From: Roseomonas sp. HF4
GTDB lineage: Bacteria > Pseudomonadota > Alphaproteobacteria > Acetobacterales > Acetobacteraceae
Length of the DNA: 64,000 bases
Assembly (NCBI RefSeq): GCF_005222755.1
Contig: NZ_STGD01000002.1
Coordinates: 484,142 to 548,141 of the forward strand
Direction: 5' to 3'
Below the pieces are notes generated by a model. That model was not told the DNA's origin and searched no databases. It saw only the letters and a list, made by a program, of their open reading frames with translations. Numbering within the stretch: position 1 is the stretch's first letter; the number at the start of each line of letters is the position of its first letter. The position numbers and the translations under genes were made by a program. Positions 25,899-35,438 of this stretch are shown piece by piece.

Positions 25899-27602
25899 TC
25901 ACCCCGCGATGGCATAGGCCGGTCGTCGCGGATCCGCCCCCGCCCGCACCAACCCGTCCTTCGGGTCCGACAGCACCGCCTCCACGCTGCCGGCCAGCCA
26001 TGTGATCCCCGGCCAGTCCTTCACCTCGTGCCCGCGGGCGGCGAGGTCGTCGCGCACCGCCTGCGGGATGCGCGATTCCACGGCGACGCGTGCCGGGAAA
26101 TAGTCGAAGGGCGCGAAGGAGGACGGGAAGGCATAGGACGCGATGCGCGGCGCCTCGATCGCCTCCTGCAGTTCCATCCCGAAATGGAAGACGTTCAGCA
26201 TGACCTGGAGCATGGCCTGGATCTGCACGTCGCCGCCCGGGGTGCCGAAGGGCATGACGCCGCCATCCTCGGTCGCGACCATGGCCGGGTTGGGCGTCAG
26301 GCGCGGCCGCTTGCCGGGCGCCACGCCGGACGGATGTGCCGGGTCGGGCCGCGACTGGCTGCCACGGTTGGACGGGATGATCCCGAGCCCCGGCACGACC
26401 GGCGAATTCCAGGACCCGTCGGAGGGCGTGGCCGAGAAGGCGTTGCCCCAGCGGTCCACGACCGCGACGTAGGAGGTGTCGGCCTCGACCTTCGGCAGGT
26501 CCGCGCGCTGCGGGCCCTGGGCCGGCGTGCCGGCGCCGAGCAGCGGCGGGTACATCGACGGATGGGCGCGGGCGGGGTCGACCTGGCGCAGCCGCGCGTC
26601 GAGATGCGCCTCCGACAGCAGGACCTCGAGCGGCACCTCGGTGAACAACGGGTCGCCGAAATGGTATTCGCGGTCGGCCATGGCGGCCTTCACGCATTCG
26701 GTCAGCAGGTGCAGGTAGTCGGCCGAGTTGTGGCCCATGGCGTCGAAGCCCGCGCGTTCCATGAGCATCAGCGCCTGCGCCAGCGCCGGCCCCTGGCACC
26801 AGGGACCGCAGGTCAGCAGCGTGTGGCCGCGCCAGCGCCGCGCGACCGCGGGCTCGAGGCGGGACCGGAAGCCGGCCAGGTCCTCCATCGCCAGGAAGCC
26901 GCCTTCGGCCTGAATGAAGCGCACGATCTCCCGCGCGATGTCGCCGCGGTAGAAGGCGGCATGCGCGGCGGCGAGGCCGGCGAGGCGCCCGCCGGTCGCG
27001 GCGGCGGCGCGTTCCTGCTCCACCATGTAGGTCAGCGTGCGCGAGAGATCCGCCTGCACGAAGCGGGACCCCACCACCGGCGGCGCGCCGCCGGGCAGGA
27101 AGATCGCGGCGTTGGAAGGGTACTGCGCGTATTCGGCCGCATGCGCCGCGACCGTCTCGGCCAGCAGCGGATAGACCGCGAAGCCCTCGGCCGCGAAACG
27201 GATGGCGAAGCGCGCGACGTCGCCGAAGCCCATCGTGCCGTGGCGCTCGAGCGCGGTGATCCAGGCATCGGGCGCCGCCGGCACGACGGTCCGGCGCACG
27301 CCAGACGGGATCTCGCCGCCATGCTCGCGCATGAAGACATCGGGCGGCAGGGCGCGCGGCCAGTGGCCGAGGCCGGCGATGGTCTCGACCGTGCCGTCGG
27401 CCATGCGGATCATGATAGGCGCGACGCCCGCCACGTTCACGAGGTCGGGCAGCAGCACGCCGAGCGCGATGCCCGCCGCGCAGCCCGCGTCGATCGCGTT
27501 GCCGCCGGCCTCCAGCACCGCGACCGCGGCGGTCGAGGCCAGGTAGTGCCCGGCCGAGACGGCATGGCGCGGGCCGGAGAGCGTCGGGCGGGTGGCGAAC
27601 AT
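25899..27602 (-). CDS. Gamma-glutamyltransferase family protein
   Basis: N-terminal-nucleophile hydrolase of 567 residues that would cleave itself before Thr376 (VEADTSYVAVVDRWGNAFS) into large and small subunits. Other family marks are GHYLASTAAVAVLEAGGNAIDAGCAAGIALGVLLP, WNSPVVPGLGIIPSNRGSQS and the small-subunit PFGTPGGDVQIQAMLQVMLNV. No signal peptide is apparent, unlike periplasmic GGT. The motif after the nucleophile (TSY rather than TTH) suggests the branch acting on other gamma-glutamyl amides or cephalosporin-like substrates. It is monocistronic, divergent from the enoyl-CoA hydratase gene. Confidence 0.88.
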   Translation of the reverse strand: MFATRPTLSGPRHAVSAGHYLASTAAVAVLEAGGNAIDAGCAAGIALGVLLPDLVNVAGVAPIMIRMADGTVETIAGLGHWPRALPPDVFMREHGGEIPSGVRRTVVPAAPDAWITALERHGTMGFGDVARFAIRFAAEGFAVYPLLAETVAAHAAEYAQYPSNAAIFLPGGAPPVVGSRFVQADLSRTLTYMVEQERAAAATGGRLAGLAAAHAAFYRGDIAREIVRFIQAEGGFLAMEDLAGFRSRLEPAVARRWRGHTLLTCGPWCQGPALAQALMLMERAGFDAMGHNSADYLHLLTECVKAAMADREYHFGDPLFTEVPLEVLLSEAHLDARLRQVDPARAHPSMYPPLLGAGTPAQGPQRADLPKVEADTSYVAVVDRWGNAFSATPSDGSWNSPVVPGLGIIPSNRGSQSRPDPAHPSGVAPGKRPRLTPNPAMVATEDGGVMPFGTPGGDVQIQAMLQVMLNVFHFGMELQEAIEAPRIASYAFPSSFAPFDYFPARVAVESRIPQAVRDDLAARGHEVKDWPGITWLAGSVEAVLSDPKDGLVRAGADPRRPAYAIAG

Positions 27603-27718
27603 CGGCGGGTCCTTCCCGGTGGCAGCGCGAGACTCGGCGCAGCGCGGCCATGCGTCAACGCCGCCTTGGCGCCCGTCGGGCCAGGCCCGAGAATGGCGTG
27701 GAACGAGAGGACCCCGCC

Positions 27719-28504
27719 ATGCCTGACCCCGTGCTGCTGTCCATCGATGCCCGCGGCATCGCCACCGCCACGCTGAACCGGCCCTCCAAGGGCAACGCCT
27801 ACAACGGGGACCTGCTCGGCGCGCTGATCGCGGGGCTGGACCGGCTGCGCGACGACCCCGCGGTGCGCGCGCTGGTGATCCGCGGCGCGGGAAGGCACTT
27901 CCAGGCCGGCGCCGACCTCGACTGGCTGGCCGAGGCCGCGACCTACGGCCCCGAGCAGGCCTATGCCGCCTCCATGGCGACGACGACGGCGATGCAGAAG
28001 CTGAACGAATTCCCGAAGCCGACCTTCGCGCTGGTGCACGGCGCCTGCTTCGGCGGCGGCTGCGGCGTGGTATGCTGCGTCGACGTCGCGATCGCGACGC
28101 CCGAGGCCGTCTTTGGCCTGACCGAGGTGCGCGTCGGCGTCGCGCCCACGCCGATCAGCACGCACATGGTCCACGCGATGGGCCTCAGGCAGACGCGCCG
28201 CTACGCCATCACCGGCGAGCGGTTCGATGCGGCCGAGGCGCAGCGAATCGGCCTGGTGCACGAGGTGGTGCCGGCCGCGCAGGCCGATGCGCGGCTCGCC
28301 GAGATCATCGACCAGAGCATGCTGTCGGCGCCGTCGGCCATCGCGATGACGAAGGATTCGTTCCTCGGCGCCAACGGGTTGAAGCTCTCGGCGCGGGAGA
28401 TGGCGCTGCTCGCGCATGAGAGCTGGATGCAGCGCGCCTCGGCGGAAGGGAAGGAAGGCCTTGCGGCGTTCCGGGAGAAGCGCCGGCCGGGCTGGTATCG
28501 CTGA
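27719..28504 (+). CDS. Enoyl-CoA hydratase/isomerase family protein
   Basis: Crotonase-fold enzyme of 261 residues. Oxyanion-hole segments RHFQAGADLDWL and HGACFGGGCGVVCCVDVAIAT are present, and a catalytic glutamate sits in FGLTEVRVGVAPTPIS (a methylglutaconyl-CoA or enoyl-CoA hydratase-like pattern). It hydrates or isomerises an acyl-CoA; the precise substrate is unknown. The start at 27719 is the first ATG in front of the fold. It stands alone between the divergent gamma-glutamyltransferase gene and the pst operon. Confidence 0.85.
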   Translation: MPDPVLLSIDARGIATATLNRPSKGNAYNGDLLGALIAGLDRLRDDPAVRALVIRGAGRHFQAGADLDWLAEAATYGPEQAYAASMATTTAMQKLNEFPKPTFALVHGACFGGGCGVVCCVDVAIATPEAVFGLTEVRVGVAPTPISTHMVHAMGLRQTRRYAITGERFDAAEAQRIGLVHEVVPAAQADARLAEIIDQSMLSAPSAIAMTKDSFLGANGLKLSAREMALLAHESWMQRASAEGKEGLAAFREKRRPGWYR

Positions 28505-28540
28505 CGGATGGGCGGATGACTGCGCCGGCTGTCCGGCCGG

Positions 28541-28558
28541 CTGTCATCGAACGTTCAT
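28541..28558 (+). promoter_or_regulatory. Pho box (PhoB-binding site) of the pst operon
   Basis: Direct repeats CTGTCAT (28541-28547) and CGTTCAT (28552-28558) are spaced 11 bases apart, with a CGAA spacer repeated after the second unit. This matches the CTGTCAT-N4-CTGTCAT PhoB site. It lies about 100 bases upstream of the pstS ATG and predicts induction under phosphate starvation. Confidence 0.8.
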
Positions 28559-28658
28559 CGAAGTGAAATGCAGAGGTCTTCCAGGGCGCCTAGAAGCGGC
28601 GTCGACGATGCCCTGGCCGGGGCATTCGGACCTTCACCAGCACACGGAGAGAACGCTC

Positions 28659-29678
28659 ATGAACAGGCGGTCCATCCTTCTCGGCGCCGGGGCGGCGCTC
28701 ACCCTGCCGGCGTTCGGCGCGCGCGCGGAAGAAGCGCGGATCACCGGGGCAGGCGCCACCTTCCCGAACCCGATCTACCAGAAGTGGGCCGAGGCCGCGC
28801 GCGGTCCGACCGGAATCCAGCTGAACTACCAGTCGGTCGGCTCGGGAGCCGGCATCAACCAGATCCGCAACCGGACGGTGGATTTCGGCGCGACCGACGC
28901 GCCGCTGACCGCCGAGCGGCTGACCGAGAACAACCTGCTGCAGTTCCCGACGGTGATGGGCTCGGTCGTGCCGATCGTGAACATCCCTGGCATCGCGAAC
29001 GACCAGCTCAAGCTGACCGGCCCGATCCTGGCCGATATCTACCTGGGCAAGATCACGCGCTGGAACGATGCGCAGATCGTCGCGGCCAACCCCGGGACGA
29101 CGCTGCCCAACCTCGCCATCGCGCCGGCCTACCGCGCGGACGGCTCGGGCACGACCTTCGTGTGGGTGTCCTACCTCTCGGCCGTCTCGCCGGAATGGAA
29201 GGATCGCGTGGGCGTGGGCACCTCGGTCCGCTTCCCCGCCGGCAACGGTGCGCGCGGCAACGAGGGCGTGGCCGGCACGGTGCGCCAGGTGCGCGGCGCG
29301 ATCGGCTATGTCGAGAACGCCTATGCCATCACCAACCGGCTGGTCACAACCCAGCTGCGCAACAAGGCCGGCAACTTCGTGAAGCCGGAGCAGCCGAGCT
29401 TCATGGCCGCCGCCTCGGCGGCCGACTGGAACGTGCCGGGCTTCGCGGCGAACATCATCGACACCACCGGTCCGGCGGCCTGGCCGATCGTCTCGCCGAC
29501 CTTCATCCTGCTGCCGACCAACCCGACGGAGCCGGCGCGCAGCATGCACGTGCGCCGCTTCTTCGACTGGTGCTTCGCGAACGGCGATGCGCTGGCGCGC
29601 GAACTGGAGTACATCCCGCTGCCGGAAGCGACCAAGACCGCGATCCGCGCCGCGTGGCGGACGCAGCTCGGCGCCTGA
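28659..29678 (+). CDS. pstS: Phosphate ABC transporter substrate-binding protein
   Basis: Periplasmic high-affinity phosphate-binding protein (339 aa). The signal peptide (MNRRSILLGAGAALTLPAFGARA) is followed by the family motifs ITGAGATFPNPIYQKWAE, SVGSGAGINQI, VDFGATDAPL and YRADGSGTTFVW. First gene of pstSCAB-phoU-phoB, preceded by a Pho box. The ATG at 28659 is placed directly before the signal peptide; a GGAGAG site lies upstream. Confidence 0.96.
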   Translation: MNRRSILLGAGAALTLPAFGARAEEARITGAGATFPNPIYQKWAEAARGPTGIQLNYQSVGSGAGINQIRNRTVDFGATDAPLTAERLTENNLLQFPTVMGSVVPIVNIPGIANDQLKLTGPILADIYLGKITRWNDAQIVAANPGTTLPNLAIAPAYRADGSGTTFVWVSYLSAVSPEWKDRVGVGTSVRFPAGNGARGNEGVAGTVRQVRGAIGYVENAYAITNRLVTTQLRNKAGNFVKPEQPSFMAAASAADWNVPGFAANIIDTTGPAAWPIVSPTFILLPTNPTEPARSMHVRRFFDWCFANGDALARELEYIPLPEATKTAIRAAWRTQLGA

Positions 29679-29748
29679 TCCCGACGGGCTTGGCCCGGCA
29701 TTGCGCCGGGCCAGGCCTTCTTCCCGACCCTCCTGACGGGCAGACCAC

Positions 29749-30720
29749 GTGAGCGCCAGCACAGCCTCCCACCCGGTTCCCGCCGCGCGCGCCCGCCGGG
29801 GCGGCGGCAATCTCGGCGACACGATCTTCGAATGGGCCTGCAGGGGCGCCGGCCTCTTCGTGCTCGCGCTGCTCGGCGCCATCATCGTCGAATTGTTCAT
29901 CGCCGGGCTGCCCGCCTTCCAGGCCTTCGGCGTCGGCTTCCTGACCTCGACGGAATGGGACCCGGTGCAGGAGGTCTTCGGCGCCGGCGTGTCGGTCTAC
30001 GGCACCGTCGTGACGGCGGTGCTGGCCATCGTCCTCGCCGTGCCGCTCGCCTTCGGGTCAGCCTTCTACCTGACGGAGCTGGCGCCCGTTTGGCTGCGCC
30101 GTCCGGTCGGCACCGCCATCGAGCTGCTCGCCGCCGTGCCGTCCATCATCTACGGCATGTGGGGCTTCTTCGTGATCGTCCCATTCTTCGCCACGAACAT
30201 CCAGCCGGTCCTGATCGACACGCTGGGGGAGCTGCCGCTCATCGGCGCGCTGTTCCAGGGGCCGCCCTTCGGCACCGGCATCTTCATGGCCGCCTTCATC
30301 CTGGCCATCATGATCCTGCCCTTCATCGCGGCGACCATGCGCGACGTCTTCGAGCAGGTGCCCCCGGTCTACAAGGAAAGCGCCTACGGCCTCGGCGCTA
30401 CGACCTGGGAGGTGATGAAGGGCGTCGTCATCCCCTACACCCGCGTGTCGGTGGTGGGCGGCATCATGCTCGGCCTCGGCCGCGCGCTCGGCGAGACGAT
30501 GGCCGTGACCTTCGTCATCGGCAACGCGAACCGGATCAGCACGAGCCTGTTCGGCCCGGGCAACACCATCGCCTCCCTCATCGCGCTGGAATTCGGGGAG
30601 AGCGAGACGGGCAGCCTGAAGCTCGCGTCGCTGCTGGCGCTCGGCTTCATCCTGTTCTTCCTGTCCTTCGTGGTGCTGGCGCTGTCGCGCTACCTGCTCC
30701 GCTCCCGGCTGAAGGCCTGA
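29749..30720 (+). CDS. pstC: Phosphate ABC transporter permease
   Basis: Inner-membrane channel subunit of 323 residues with six predicted membrane segments, the first at [15 protein letters not shown]. The ABC-permease EAA loop reads [22 protein letters not shown]. Translation starts at GTG 29749, with the N-terminal MSASTASHP cytoplasmic tail. It pairs with PstA to form the phosphate channel and follows pstS by 70 bases. The predicted size is normal for PstC. Confidence 0.96.
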   Translation: MSASTASHPVPAARARRGGGNLGDTIFEWACRGAGLFVLALLGAIIVELFIAGLPAFQAFGVGFLTSTEWDPVQEVFGAGVSVYGTVVTAVLAIVLAVPLAFGSAFYLTELAPVWLRRPVGTAIELLAAVPSIIYGMWGFFVIVPFFATNIQPVLIDTLGELPLIGALFQGPPFGTGIFMAAFILAIMILPFIAATMRDVFEQVPPVYKESAYGLGATTWEVMKGVVIPYTRVSVVGGIMLGLGRALGETMAVTFVIGNANRISTSLFGPGNTIASLIALEFGESETGSLKLASLLALGFILFFLSFVVLALSRYLLRSRLKA

Positions 30721-30724
30721 GCCC

Positions 30725-31618
30725 ATGAGCCTCTCCCTTTCCGTCGGCACGGTGCCCGGGCCGCGCAAGGACCCCTCCGTCGCCGCGGCGCTCGGCCGCC
30801 GGCGCAAGCGCGCGGACCTCGTGGTCAGGACGCTCTGCATCGCGGCGACGCTGGTCGGGCTCGCCTTCCTCGCCTCGATCCTCGTGACGCTGACCTACCG
30901 CGGCTTCGAGGCGATGAGCCTGCGCGTCTTCACCCATGTCACCGCGGCGCCGGGCTCCGACGGCGGCCTGCTCAACGCCATCGTCGGCAGCCTGATCCAG
31001 GCGCTGATGGGCACGGCGATCGGCACGCCCATCGGCATGCTCGTCGGCACCTACCTGGCCGAATACGCGCGCGGCTCCAGGCTGGGCAACGCGGTGCGCT
31101 TCGTCTCGGACATCCTGCTCTCGGCGCCGTCGATCCTGGTGGGCCTGTTCGTCTACACCATCATCGTGCTGCCGATGGGCAACTTCTCGGGGTGGGCGGG
31201 CGTCGCGGCACTCTCGATCATCGTCATCCCGGTCGTGGTGCGCACCACCGAGGACATGCTGCAGCTGATCCCGAACACACTGCGCGAGGCGGTGATGGCG
31301 CTGGGGGCGCCGAAATGGCGCATGATCGTCTTCGTGTGCTGGAAGTCGGCGCGCGCGGGCATCGTGACCGGCGTGCTGCTCGCGGTCGCGCGCGTCGCGG
31401 GGGAGACGGCGCCGCTGCTGTTCACCTCGCTCGGCAACAACACCTGGTCGACCGACCTCGGCCGCCCGATGGCGAGCCTGCCGGTCACCATCTATTCCTT
31501 CGCCGCCTCCCCGTTCGAGGACTGGATCGCGCTGGCCTGGGCCGGGGCGCTGCTGATCACGCTTGGCGTACTCGGCCTCAACATCCTGGCGCGCAGCCTG
31601 CTGCGCAGCCGCAAGTGA
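30725..31618 (+). CDS. pstA: Phosphate ABC transporter permease
   Basis: Second membrane subunit of the Pst transporter, 297 residues and six membrane segments, with the EAA loop [22 protein letters not shown]. The start lies four bases after the pstC stop. It shares topology with PstC, and [16 protein letters not shown] is typical for PstA. Confidence 0.96.
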   Translation: MSLSLSVGTVPGPRKDPSVAAALGRRRKRADLVVRTLCIAATLVGLAFLASILVTLTYRGFEAMSLRVFTHVTAAPGSDGGLLNAIVGSLIQALMGTAIGTPIGMLVGTYLAEYARGSRLGNAVRFVSDILLSAPSILVGLFVYTIIVLPMGNFSGWAGVAALSIIVIPVVVRTTEDMLQLIPNTLREAVMALGAPKWRMIVFVCWKSARAGIVTGVLLAVARVAGETAPLLFTSLGNNTWSTDLGRPMASLPVTIYSFAASPFEDWIALAWAGALLITLGVLGLNILARSLLRSRK

Positions 31619-31635
31619 CCGGAAGGAAGGACCCG

Positions 31636-32478
31636 ATGTCCATCACCACCGAGAACGGCGCGACGGCCGAGGCCGCGGGGCAGAGCTTCGGCGGCGTGCA
31701 GGCGCGGTCCTCCGTCGCGCTCAATGCGCCGCGCATCGCGATCCGGGGCCTCGACTTCTTCTACGGCGACAACCGGGCGCTGAAGTCGATCGACTTCGAC
31801 ATCCCCGACCGCCAGGTGACCGGCATGATCGGGCCGTCCGGCTGCGGCAAGTCGACGCTGCTGCGCGTGCTGAACCGCATGTACAGCCTCTATGCCGGCC
31901 AGCGCGCGACGGGCGAGGTGATGATGGACGGGGAGAACATCATCGCCCCCGATGCCGACCTCAACGCGCTGCGCGCCCGGATCGGGATGGTGTTCCAGAA
32001 GCCGACCCCCTTCCCGATGACGATCTACGAGAACATCGCCTTCGGCGTGCGGCTGCACGAGAAGCTCTCGAAGTCGCAGATGGACGAGCGGGTGGAATGG
32101 GCGCTCGCGCGCGCCGCCATCTGGGATGAGGTGAAGGACAGGCTCGACAGCAGCGCGCTCGGCCTGTCGGGCGGGCAGCAGCAGCGGCTCTGCATCGCGC
32201 GCACCATCGCGGTCCGGCCCGAGGTCATCCTGTTCGACGAGCCGACCTCGGCACTCGACCCGATCAGCACCCTCAAGATCGAGGAGCTGATCGACGAGTT
32301 GAAGCGCGACTTCACCATCGTGATCGTCACACACAACATGCAGCAGGCGGCGCGCTGCGCCGACCAGGTCGCGTTCTTCTACCTGGGCGAACTGATCGAG
32401 GTGGCGCCGGCGGCGCAGATGTTCACCGCGCCCAGGCACCCCAAGACCCAGGAATACATCACCGGCCGCTTCGGCTGA
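31636..32478 (+). CDS. pstB: Phosphate ABC transporter ATP-binding protein
   Basis: ATPase of the Pst complex, 280 residues. Walker [10 protein letters not shown], signature [16 protein letters not shown], Walker [14 protein letters not shown] and the H-loop [13 protein letters not shown] are all intact. The N-terminal 35 residues are an extension before the ABC fold, a common feature of alphaproteobacterial PstB. It begins 17 bases after pstA. Confidence 0.97.
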   Translation: MSITTENGATAEAAGQSFGGVQARSSVALNAPRIAIRGLDFFYGDNRALKSIDFDIPDRQVTGMIGPSGCGKSTLLRVLNRMYSLYAGQRATGEVMMDGENIIAPDADLNALRARIGMVFQKPTPFPMTIYENIAFGVRLHEKLSKSQMDERVEWALARAAIWDEVKDRLDSSALGLSGGQQQRLCIARTIAVRPEVILFDEPTSALDPISTLKIEELIDELKRDFTIVIVTHNMQQAARCADQVAFFYLGELIEVAPAAQMFTAPRHPKTQEYITGRFG

Positions 32479-32497
32479 TCCGGGGAAGGACAACGTC

Positions 32498-33214
32498 ATG
32501 CCGACCGAACACATCGTCCGCAGCTACGACGACGAGCTGCGCCGCCTGCGCGACATGGTGGCGCGCATGGGCGGCCTCGCGGAACGCCAGGTAGCGGACG
32601 CGACGCGCGCCCTGGTGCGCCGCGACACCGACCTCGCGACCGAGGTCGTCAGCCGCGACGCCCAGATCGACGCGCTGGAGCGCGAGGTCGAGGCCTTCTG
32701 CATCCGCCTCCTCGCGCTGCGCCAGCCGGTGGCGCAGGACCTGCGTGTCATCGTCGCGGCCATGAAGGCGTCCAACGACCTCGAGCGCATCGGGGACTAT
32801 GCGCGCAACGCGGCCAAGCGCGCGATCGTCCTGGCCTCGCTCCCCGCCCTCGGCAGCCTGAACGGCTTCGAGCGCATGGCGCACCTGGTGCAGGAGAACC
32901 TGAAGGCGGCGATGGACGCCTTCGTGAACAGCGACGCCGGGGCCGCCCGCCGCGTCTGGGAAGCCGACGAGCCGGTGGACGCGATCTACAACGGCATCTT
33001 CCGCGAGTTGCTGACCTTCATGATGGAGGACCCGCGCAACATCACGGCGGCGACGCACATGCTGTTCATCGCCAAGAACCTCGAGCGCATCGGCGACCAC
33101 ACGACCAACATCGCCGAGCGCATCCACTACGCCGTGATGGGCGACAGCCTGCCCGACGACCGCCCCAAGGCCGACGAATCGGCCTTTGCGGTGGTCCGCC
33201 CGGCAGGCGGCTGA
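32498..33214 (+). CDS. phoU: Phosphate-specific transport system accessory protein
   Basis: The 238-residue all-helical protein is made of two PhoU repeats. The metal-binding motif E-R-I-G-D appears twice (ASNDLERIGDYARN and KNLERIGDHTTNI). PhoU links the Pst transporter to the PhoR kinase and limits phosphate uptake. It starts 19 bases after pstB, with a GGGAAGGA site. Confidence 0.97.
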   Translation: MPTEHIVRSYDDELRRLRDMVARMGGLAERQVADATRALVRRDTDLATEVVSRDAQIDALEREVEAFCIRLLALRQPVAQDLRVIVAAMKASNDLERIGDYARNAAKRAIVLASLPALGSLNGFERMAHLVQENLKAAMDAFVNSDAGAARRVWEADEPVDAIYNGIFRELLTFMMEDPRNITAATHMLFIAKNLERIGDHTTNIAERIHYAVMGDSLPDDRPKADESAFAVVRPAGG

Positions 33215-33233
33215 GGGACCGGAGCCGAACGAG

Positions 33234-33950
33234 ATGGCCGAGGCCTATTCCTCCCTCGCGAAGCCGACGATCCTCGTAGTCGAGGACGAGGCCGCGCTGC
33301 TGACCCTGCTCCGCTACAACCTCGAGAAGCAGGGCTTCCGCGTCGAGGAAGCCGCCGACGGGCAGGAGGCACTGCTGCGCGTGGCAGAAGCCCGCCCCGA
33401 CCTCGTGCTGCTCGACTGGATGCTGCCGGCGCTGTCCGGCATCGAGGTCTGCCGCCAGCTCCGCCGCCGCCCCGGCACGCGCGACCTGCCGATCATCATG
33501 GTCACCGCCCGCACCGAGGACCAGGACGCGGTCCGCGCGCTCGACACCGGCGCGGACGACTACATCGCCAAGCCCTTCGTGATGGACGCGCTGCTGGCAC
33601 GCATCCGCGCCCTGCTGCGGCGTTCAGGCGGGGTCGCGACCAAGGGCGTGCTCGCCTACCGCGACCTCACGATGGACCAGGACGCGCACCGCGTCGCGCG
33701 TGGCGGGCGGGCGCTGCACCTCGGGCCCACGGAATACCGGCTGCTGGAATTCTTCCTCCAGCACCCGGGGCGCGTCTTCTCGCGTGAGCAGTTGCTGGAC
33801 GGGGTCTGGGGGCGCGACATCCATGTCGAGCCGCGCACCGTGGACGTCCATATCCGCCGCCTGCGCAAGGCGATCAACGGAGAGACCGAGGTGGACCTGA
33901 TCCGGACGGTGCGTTCGGCGGGCTACGCGCTGGACGCCGAGGGCCACTGA
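33234..33950 (+). CDS. phoB: Phosphate regulon response regulator
   Basis: OmpR-family activator of the Pho regulon, 238 residues. The receiver has E17/D18, phospho-acceptor D61 (LLDWMLP) and the KPF motif; the C-terminal winged helix has LGPTEYRLLEFFLQHPGRVFSREQLLDGVWG and VDVHIRRLRKAI. It would bind the Pho box upstream of pstS, giving positive feedback. It is the last gene of the operon. The cognate kinase phoR is not beside it. Its 3' end overlaps a convergent nucleoside deoxyribosyltransferase gene by 28 bases. Confidence 0.95.
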   Translation: MAEAYSSLAKPTILVVEDEAALLTLLRYNLEKQGFRVEEAADGQEALLRVAEARPDLVLLDWMLPALSGIEVCRQLRRRPGTRDLPIIMVTARTEDQDAVRALDTGADDYIAKPFVMDALLARIRALLRRSGGVATKGVLAYRDLTMDQDAHRVARGGRALHLGPTEYRLLEFFLQHPGRVFSREQLLDGVWGRDIHVEPRTVDVHIRRLRKAINGETEVDLIRTVRSAGYALDAEGH

Positions 33951-34516
33951 TCCCCGCGCGCATCCGCCGCCAGGCGGATGACGCAGCGCTCGAAGGCCGC
34001 GAGGTCGTGCCAGCGCCGCCCGGCCGGCACCTCGGCGCGCTCGAAGCCGCCGCCCGCGGCCTCGATGCCGCCATCGACCATCAGATTGTCCGCCAAGCCG
34101 AAATCCTCGAGGCCCATGCGATCGGCATCCTCCCACCCGCCATCGGCACGCGGCCGCGCGGCATCGCCGAGGAAGCCCCGCGTGCGCGCCAGGAAATCCT
34201 CCGCCACGTTGCTGTAGCCCGCGACCGGCCGGCCGAGTGCCCGCATGAAACCGAGTTCGAACACCGTGCCGACGTCGGCCGAGGGCCCGCGAAACGGGGT
34301 GAGGTTAGCGATCAGCCCACCGCAGGACCGGATATGCGCCTCGTTGCCGAGGTAGATCCGCATCCAGTACGGCCGTTCGGCCGGCGGCGCGGCCGGCGGT
34401 GGGTCGAGCGGGAAAACGCCTTCCAGCCCATGCGCCGCGCAGATGCGCTTCTTCGCCGCCGCGACCTCGAGGGCGTCGGGCAGGAAGACTTCGGGACCGG
34501 CGAGATAGACGCGCAT
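33923..34516 (-). CDS. Nucleoside 2-deoxyribosyltransferase family protein
   Basis: Predicted purine/pyrimidine-salvage enzyme of 197 residues that transfers or hydrolyses 2-deoxyribose from nucleosides or nucleotides. The family pattern is clear: MRVYLAGPEVFLPDALE at the N-terminus, GLIANLTPFRGPSADVGTVFELGFMRALGRPV in the middle, with the catalytic Glu in TVFELG. The start at 34516 is the ATG in front of the first strand. The gene runs convergently into phoB and overlaps its last 28 bases, which is unusual for two apparently intact genes. Confidence 0.85.
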   Translation of the reverse strand: MRVYLAGPEVFLPDALEVAAAKKRICAAHGLEGVFPLDPPPAAPPAERPYWMRIYLGNEAHIRSCGGLIANLTPFRGPSADVGTVFELGFMRALGRPVAGYSNVAEDFLARTRGFLGDAARPRADGGWEDADRMGLEDFGLADNLMVDGGIEAAGGGFERAEVPAGRRWHDLAAFERCVIRLAADARGDQWPSASSA

Positions 34517-34567
34517 CGGCCCCGATCCTGCCTTGCCCGGCGGCGCCGCGCCATGCTCGATGCGCGC

Positions 34568-35386
34568 ATGAACCTGCAAGCCGAATACGACAACCGCGCC
34601 CGCGTGCCCGACAGCGCCGACATCCTGGCGCGGTGGTCGCGCGATGCCGCCGCCTTCCGCACAACCTGGGCGCGCAGCCACCTCGACGTGCCCTATGGGC
34701 CGGGCGAGCGCGAGCGGCTCGACCTTTTCCTGCCGGAGGGGGCGGCCGAGGCCACGCCCCTCGTCATGTTCATCCATGGCGGCTACTGGCAGGCGCTCGA
34801 CCACCGGCAGGTCAGCCATTTCGCCCGAGGCCTGCTGCTGCGGGGCGTCGCGGTGGCGGTGCCTTCCTACGGGCTCTGCCCCGAGGTGCCCATCGCCACC
34901 GCGGTCGAGCAGCTGCGGAAACTCGCCGCGATGCTCTGCCTCCAGACGAAGCAGCATGTGTATGCCATGGGCCATTCAGCCGGCGGGCAGCTCGCGGCAA
35001 TGCTGCTCGGGCACGATTATTCGCGGTTCTCCAAGGCGCTCGGCTGCCAGGTGGTCCCTGGCGCCATGCCGATCTCGGGCGTCTTCGAGATCGAGCCGCT
35101 GCTCGGGACCACGATCGGCGCGGGGCTCGGCCTGACCGCCGAGGAGGCGCGCGCCCTCTCGCCGCGCTTCCTGCCGCCGCCGGGGGGCGAGCTGCACGCC
35201 GTGGTCGGCGCGGCGGAAAGCCCCGAATACCTGCGGCAGACGCGGGACTTCGCGGAAGCCTGGGGCGGCACGCATGAAGCGATCCCGGATGCGAACCACT
35301 TCACGGTGCTGGACCCGCTGGCCGACCCGGACCATCCACTGACCATCAAGGCCGCCGGGACGGCCCGGCGGCTTGCGTCCCTGTGA
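34568..35386 (+). CDS. Alpha/beta hydrolase (esterase, kynurenine-formamidase-like)
   Basis: The 272-residue hydrolase has the oxyanion motif HGGYW, the nucleophile elbow GHSAGG and a late catalytic histidine in DANHFTVLD. The N-terminus MNLQAEYDNRARVPDSADI is typical of the HGGXW esterase/kynurenine-formamidase group, which cleaves N-formyl or ester bonds of small aromatic molecules. The ATG at 34568 is preferred as the conserved start; an ATG 15 bases upstream (34553) is also possible. No kyn genes are nearby. It precedes the Liv transporter operon by 52 bases and could be co-expressed with it. Confidence 0.83.
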   Translation: MNLQAEYDNRARVPDSADILARWSRDAAAFRTTWARSHLDVPYGPGERERLDLFLPEGAAEATPLVMFIHGGYWQALDHRQVSHFARGLLLRGVAVAVPSYGLCPEVPIATAVEQLRKLAAMLCLQTKQHVYAMGHSAGGQLAAMLLGHDYSRFSKALGCQVVPGAMPISGVFEIEPLLGTTIGAGLGLTAEEARALSPRFLPPPGGELHAVVGAAESPEYLRQTRDFAEAWGGTHEAIPDANHFTVLDPLADPDHPLTIKAAGTARRLASL

Positions 35387-35438
35387 CGCTTCGCGCTTAA
35401 CAGGGGACCGGCACTTCACGACAAACAGGGGGGTTTCC

